The notes under the pieces are model-generated. The model was not told the DNA's origin, ran no database searches, and was given only the letters and a program-made list of their open reading frames with translations. A DNA stretch of 64,000 nucleotides. Origin: Phytophthora colocasiae. Lineage: Eukaryota > Oomycota > Peronosporomycetes > Peronosporales > Peronosporaceae. A program made the position numbers and the translations under genes. Shown piece by piece: positions 59,211 to 64,000 of the stretch. The first letter of the stretch is position 1, and every line of letters starts with the position of its first letter. The stretch is from assembly GCA_018806915.1 (NCBI GenBank), contig JAGKQI010000090.1, positions 1,054,001-1,118,000 of the forward strand, given 5' to 3'.

Positions 59211-62200
59211 ATGGACTTCCTGCGCCAGCTGGCCGCGGACCTGCACGCGCTGCGGGCCGAGGCCAAGCGCAAGTACCCGGTGGTGAAGGAGGCCGTGGAC
59301 CGCGCGCTGGAGACGCTGCCGGCGCTGCAGCAGCAGTACGCGGCGCTGTTGCGCGTGGAGGGACGCGCGCCAGGCCCCGGCCACAGCCTGTTCCAGAGCG
59401 AGAGCGTCCTGCGGCCCTTCCTGTTGGCCTGCAACCACACCAACGCGTCACACAAGATCCTGGTCCTGGCCTTGGCGAGTATCCAGCGGCTGGTGAGCTG
59501 GGACGCTATTGAGCCTGCCAGCGTGGGGAGTATCCTACGTGTCCTGCAGATCCAGGCCGAGAAAAACACCCATGCCGACGTACAGGTTAAATTACTGCAG
59601 ACGTTACTGCAGCTGATGACGCTGGCCTACGAGGAGAAGAAGAATTCGAGCAAGAGTCCTAATAAGACACCGGTTAGGATGCCGCAGGACGGTCACATCC
59701 AACCTCCTCCAGGTCAGGGCTGAATTGGGTTTTATTGCAGGGTAGTTGGGCTTTATTGACGGACGTTTGGGTTGTATTCATGCAGAAAGTGAGCTTGTGG
59801 GCAATGAGGACATGGTGATGCAAGCCGTGTGGATCTGCATCCACCTGCACGCGTCCAGCAGCAGCGCCAGCTCCATGGTGGGCAATACAGCGGCCATGAC
59901 GATCCGCCAACTGGTGTCCCTTGCATTCGGGAAAGTTGATTCCAGTCCTGAGGCCAAACATGTAGGGGTTTTATTGTTCCAGGAGCTGTGCTTTATGAGT
60001 CGCGAGGAGAACGGCATGTGGTTGAAACGCACAGCAGTGTCGCCCATGAGTGCTGCATTGGGTGTTGAGCTGCTGGAGACGATTCTGGCATCGCATTACG
60101 GACTGTTTCGACTGGATATCGAGTTCAAGGCTGTACTGAAGCAACAGATGACTCCGTTGGTGCAGTCCGTACTAGAAATGGGCTGCAACGACAAGCACGG
60201 CGGGTCTGCAGGTTCAGGGATCATGGGGCCAACGAACTCGTCCATTACCAGCAGCAACACGACCGGGGCGACTGGCCCATTCTTCCCGCTGCTTGTACGT
60301 GGCATGAGACTTGCGAGTACCTTGCTCTGCCACTTTGCCGACTGTCTGGATGGCGAATGCGCGTTGATTTTGCACGCTCTACTGGAGATTATTGCGACAG
60401 GAACGTACACAACCCCAGATACGTCGAAAGCACCACCGACACCGTCCAAGTCGCCGGATTCGAAGTTCCATGCAGTGAACGCAATCGCGAATTTTAAAGA
60501 GGCCAAGAATTTCTTAACTCACTCCAGTTCATCCAGCACGAATGTGTCCAGCGCAGCTCCTGGTGCCGGAGGTGGTGTGAATTTTGTCACATGGCCTGTG
60601 CTGCTTGCTCTTGAAGTGCTGAACCGCGTGTGTCTAGAGCCCGACATGGTCGCTGCGATGGTAAACTACCCCGACGGTGTGCTAGTAGCCATCACACGCA
60701 CTACGTCTTCAGTGATCATGACATCTCCGCCGTCAGATTTCAAACCCCAAGGTCCCGACGGAGCTGCACCACGCTCGGGTCTCGAGTTGCTCAACGAGCA
60801 AGAGACGCCCGTGCTTCAGCAGTTTTTCATGGCTGTGCGTGTTGCGGCGTCATGCCAATGCAATATGGCCGCGTCCGTGTTTGAGCTTTCGAGATCCACT
60901 GACAGTGAAGAGATATGCGGGAAGCTAGCCAAGGCGTGTGTTGCTGTTGTGGCGCCAGCAGTGATTCAGTCCATGAACTGCGTGATGCGGCACTGTCGCG
61001 AAGTGGATTTGGTCACAATGTCCCTCAAGTCGTATCACGTACTGGCTACTGTTGCATCGCGTCTTCGAGCAAATATGCAGAGCCAAACGGCTCGGGACGC
61101 ATGGTGCAAACAAATGGACGAGGTCGTGTTGACCAGTTTGCGTGCGCTCTGTGGGTTCTCCTTCCCGTTACCCGACGGCATTCGAGGAAACTCAAAGGGG
61201 TCCATTTCCACTTCTACGGGGAATGGCGGATCGGGGGATTATCCGGATGAAACAGCAGCGGATGATGGCGAGAGCTGTCTGGTGGTGATCAGTTGGCGCG
61301 AAGTTCATGCGATGAAGGCGCTTTTCGGTGCTGCACACGTCATGGAAGAGGAGCTCTCGCAGATGGAGTGGTGTGTGCTGCTGGAAGGTTTCGAGATTAT
61401 CGTCGGCATAACGGATCCAAAGCTGAAGAACGGACAACAAAAGCTTCCTACGAAGAGCTACCGGATTAGTGCGTTCCGGGTGGAGGACGAGGATGTGGAG
61501 CAACAGTTGGCGATGCTGAGTAACTCGATTGTGGATTTCTTCCGAGATGCACTCAAGTTGAGTAGTTCTGCGTTGCGGAAGCTACTTGCTGCTGTGCGAA
61601 GGGTATCTTGGGACCAAGTTGGCCTACCCGTGCCGAACCGAGACACTGAGAATGCTTCTGACGCGGGATCAAGCGATGACTGGACTTTAATCGATGATGG
61701 AGATGCGTCCAGTCCTGCCAGCAATCACCACATGAGGATCTATCAAAGTTATTTGGGTGTGGGGCTTACTGGCTCAGGCGTGTTCATGCCGTGTTTTGCT
61801 TTACGAATGCTCACCCAGTTGGCGTCCAGCAGCAAGCGTTGCTTCGAGGAGGTGATGCGAGAACTGGTGCTCATGAGCACGTTTGCCCCGCAGGCCCCGC
61901 TCTCTGCAGCCCAGTTGCCTCAGTTGAACCAGTTCCAAGTCTTCACTACGGAGAGTATTCTACAACTCATGCAGAACGCTTTGCAGAACGTTGTCAACAG
62001 TGTCTCACCTACTGCGAAGCCCACGATGGAGGCTCTAGACGCGGCCAGAAGCGAGGAGGGTCCTGCGCTCCCGCACGTATTTGACCAGCAAGAATTGTTC
62101 GTACCCTTGGTGAAGTTGGCCCGCTCAGACATGAAGGACCGCACGTTGACTGGCATGCTCGATATGCTTAATGCCTGTGGTCACTTGATCAGCGCTGGTT

Positions 62201-64000
62201 GGCCTTTGGTCTTAGCTGCAGTGCAGGAGGCTTGTGAAACTGGAGATGCGAAGACGCAGGTGCTGGCATTCAAGTGTTTACGACTGATCGTCGATGACTT
62301 GGTGGTGTCCATACCGAGCAACTATCTCCCAGACTGCATCAAGTGTATTGGTCGCTTTGGAAGTTACGCCAAGGACGTCAACATCAGTCTAACAGCGGTG
62401 AATGAGCTGTGGAGTGTGGCGGATGTGATCGGGAAGCAGAAGACACATCTGGGAAGCGACTCCAATCGGAAACAGGGGCAATGGGGTTTCATTTTTGCCG
62501 AGTTCAGCTCTGTAGCTCTGAACGAGCGAGCTGAAGTGCGGAACAGCGCTATCAACACTCTCTTTGGAACGGCAGTGACGTACGGCGCGCAATTCGAGCT
62601 GAGCGAGTGGCAGTTGTTCATTAACTCAACAGTGTTACCACTAGCGGCGAAGTTGTGTGAAACGCAGAAGAGGAGGAGCTCCCGTTCGCTGGAGAAAGAA
62701 GAGACCAAGGCAGGAGCCAACTACATGCTCCACCACTCACGCGATAATGCTGAGAAGCAGTGGAACGAGTCTCGCGTGCTCATGCTGACTGGAATCAGTC
62801 GTGTATTGGAGACGAACTGGCATTATCTACTGCAGCACACGTCGTGGTTCGCTTCCATTTGGCGCGAGTTGCTGCAGCATGTGGCGCTCAATGCAGCGTT
62901 CGGAATGCCCAAGGAAGTGGTGCTCGCGGCTGTCAAGACGCTTCAGACGCTGCTACAGGTGTCTTCAGCCGGCGACTTTGACCACATTGCACAGTCGCAA
63001 CCGGTCCGTGCTGGTGTGGGTATGCGTGTGGTTGGAGGCGCACTCGTGTCTTCGTCTACGCCTACTTCTGCCACATCGACTCCGAGCTTGAGACGTGCTA
63101 CATCTGCCCCAGTGTATCGTGACCCTGCACTTTGGGAAGAAGCTTTCAGTCAATTGTTGCAACTGTGCGATATCCGGCAGATTGCAGCAGAGAAAGACAC
63201 GAACCCGGTGCTTCCCTGGAAAGAAGACGAGGAACAGGAGATCGCGAGCGGAGTGGTGTCGGTGCTCGTGACGCTGTACATCCAGGCGAAGGAGTACGAG
63301 TTTAAGGATGTTCGTAATGTGGAGAAGATGCTGGATCTGTTCGCGTTGCTGATCTCCCGTCACGTGCTCGGGACGCCTTCGATTGGCAACGGAGCAGTGA
63401 CCAAGGCGATCACCAACATCACGACGAACAGCTTACAGTCCCGCGTGTTAAACGCGTTCGAAGAGTGCGGATCGTTTGTTTCTCACCCGGAGGTGCACAC
63501 AAAGATGTTGGACCAGCTGGTGGGGTACGTGACGCAGTCGTCGACCAAGGATCTTGTCTTCTTCACGCGTCACGCACTCACGTCGTTGGCGAAGCTGTAC
63601 GCGAGCGTCTCGAAGGAGGCCAGGGAGAAGCGCTTCTTGTCGGTTCTCTTCTGTATCCAGCCGTTCTTGAAGTTCGACGCCGTTCTGGCCACGCCCGAAT
63701 CCACTCCTTCTCCATCTCCTGAGAAACCAATGACCGCAGCACAGAAGGCTGCCACGCAGCTATGGAAGCACGCGTTGCGTGTGCTCCTCGTCGTCATCTC
63801 GAGCGGCCTGGTGGCTGTCCGGTTAGCCGAAGCTTGCTGGAGACCTTTGCTCGAAACAATCGCCGGGTTTGTCCAGCCAAATGGAGGGAAATTCCCGTCC
63901 TGTGTGCAGACAGAAGAAGATGAAGTGCTGGTGTTGAGTGTGCTTGAGTGCGTGGTAGACAGCACCATCGCACTGCTCAGCGACCCGAGCGACATCAAGT
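59211..64000 (+). CDS. MON2-like protein (DCB-HUS Arf-GEF-related, Golgi/endosome trafficking), 5' part
   Basis: Exon 1 is 59211-59712 and exon 2 starts at 59786 after a 73 bp GT..AG intron; the frame then stays open to the window end (more than 1,560 residues). The N-terminus ('MDFLRQLAADLHALRAEAKRKYP') and the helical repeats beginning 'LLACNHTNASHKILVLALASIQRL' are the DCB domain typical of MON2 and large Arf-GEFs. Further HUS/HEAT-like helices follow ('ELNERAEVRNSAINTLFGT'-type segment near 62520, which is the HDS-like motif of this family). No Sec7 domain is present in the window between HUS and HDS, which favours MON2 over BIG/GBF. MON2 acts peripherally on late Golgi with Dopey and a flippase. 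The start is the first ATG of the frame. The 3' end lies outside. Confidence 0.82.

Noticed and set aside
1..64000. tRNA, rRNA or snRNA genes
   Set aside because: I looked for cloverleaf-like and conserved rRNA blocks and saw none that I could support by eye.

Overview
The window reads as nuclear DNA of a plant-pathogenic oomycete, almost certainly Phytophthora or a close relative. Evidence: a crinkler-type NTPase/nuclease gene, an array of PcF/SCR-type small cysteine-rich secreted proteins, a START-FYVE-GAF protein, M96-like mating-protein sequence, short introns with plain GT..AG borders, and Inr+FPR-type core promoters (TCATTYY...CAATTT) a few tens of bases upstream of start codons.

Layout. 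(1) 1-1.54 kb: eroded LINE reverse transcriptase on the minus strand. (2) 2.17-13.78 kb: an 11.6 kb Ty3/Gypsy LTR retrotransposon on the minus strand, with 498 bp LTRs that differ at 2 sites by eye, a CCAA target duplication, PBS and PPT. It has gag, protease, RT, RNase H, integrase and a chromodomain-like tail, all broken by frameshifts and stops. Downstream of pol it carries two extra genes in divergent orientation: a sense multi-pass membrane ORF in the 'env' position and a long antisense ORF with nuclear-protein features. The whole interior is packed with a short motif, GAACG[C/G]. (3) 13.8-21.5 kb: effector region with an intact crinkler-type gene, an M96-like pseudogene and a decaying tandem array of PcF-type genes. 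Only the last PcF gene is intact; one is split by a 1.1 kb TG..CA element. (4) 21.7-40 kb: ordinary genes. These are an intron-rich coiled-coil protein, an NRT2-type nitrate transporter and its broken tandem copy, a kinesin-14, ribosomal protein uS7/RPS5, a PB1-like protein with two Atg8-binding-type motifs, a triple-CGFS glutaredoxin (GLRX3/GRXS17 type) and HBS1. (5) 40.5-50.3 kb: a cluster of six aquaglyceroporin (MIP) genes, one frameshifted, with a hAT remnant inside. (6) 51.5-56.2 kb: one START-FYVE-GAF gene split by two terminal-inverted-repeat elements, each with a 10 bp target duplication. (7) 57.3-64 kb: the 5' part of a MON2-like gene running off the window, preceded by a 1.5 kb inverted, broken copy of its own middle.

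The host genes are mostly independent housekeeping and transport functions. Gene expansion (MIPs, NRT2, PcF), gene conversion, inverted duplication and repeated transposon entry shape the region. Many long frames (kinesin 1,411 aa; MON2 more than 1,570 codons) are fully open, so the frameshifts elsewhere are unlikely to be mere sequence noise.
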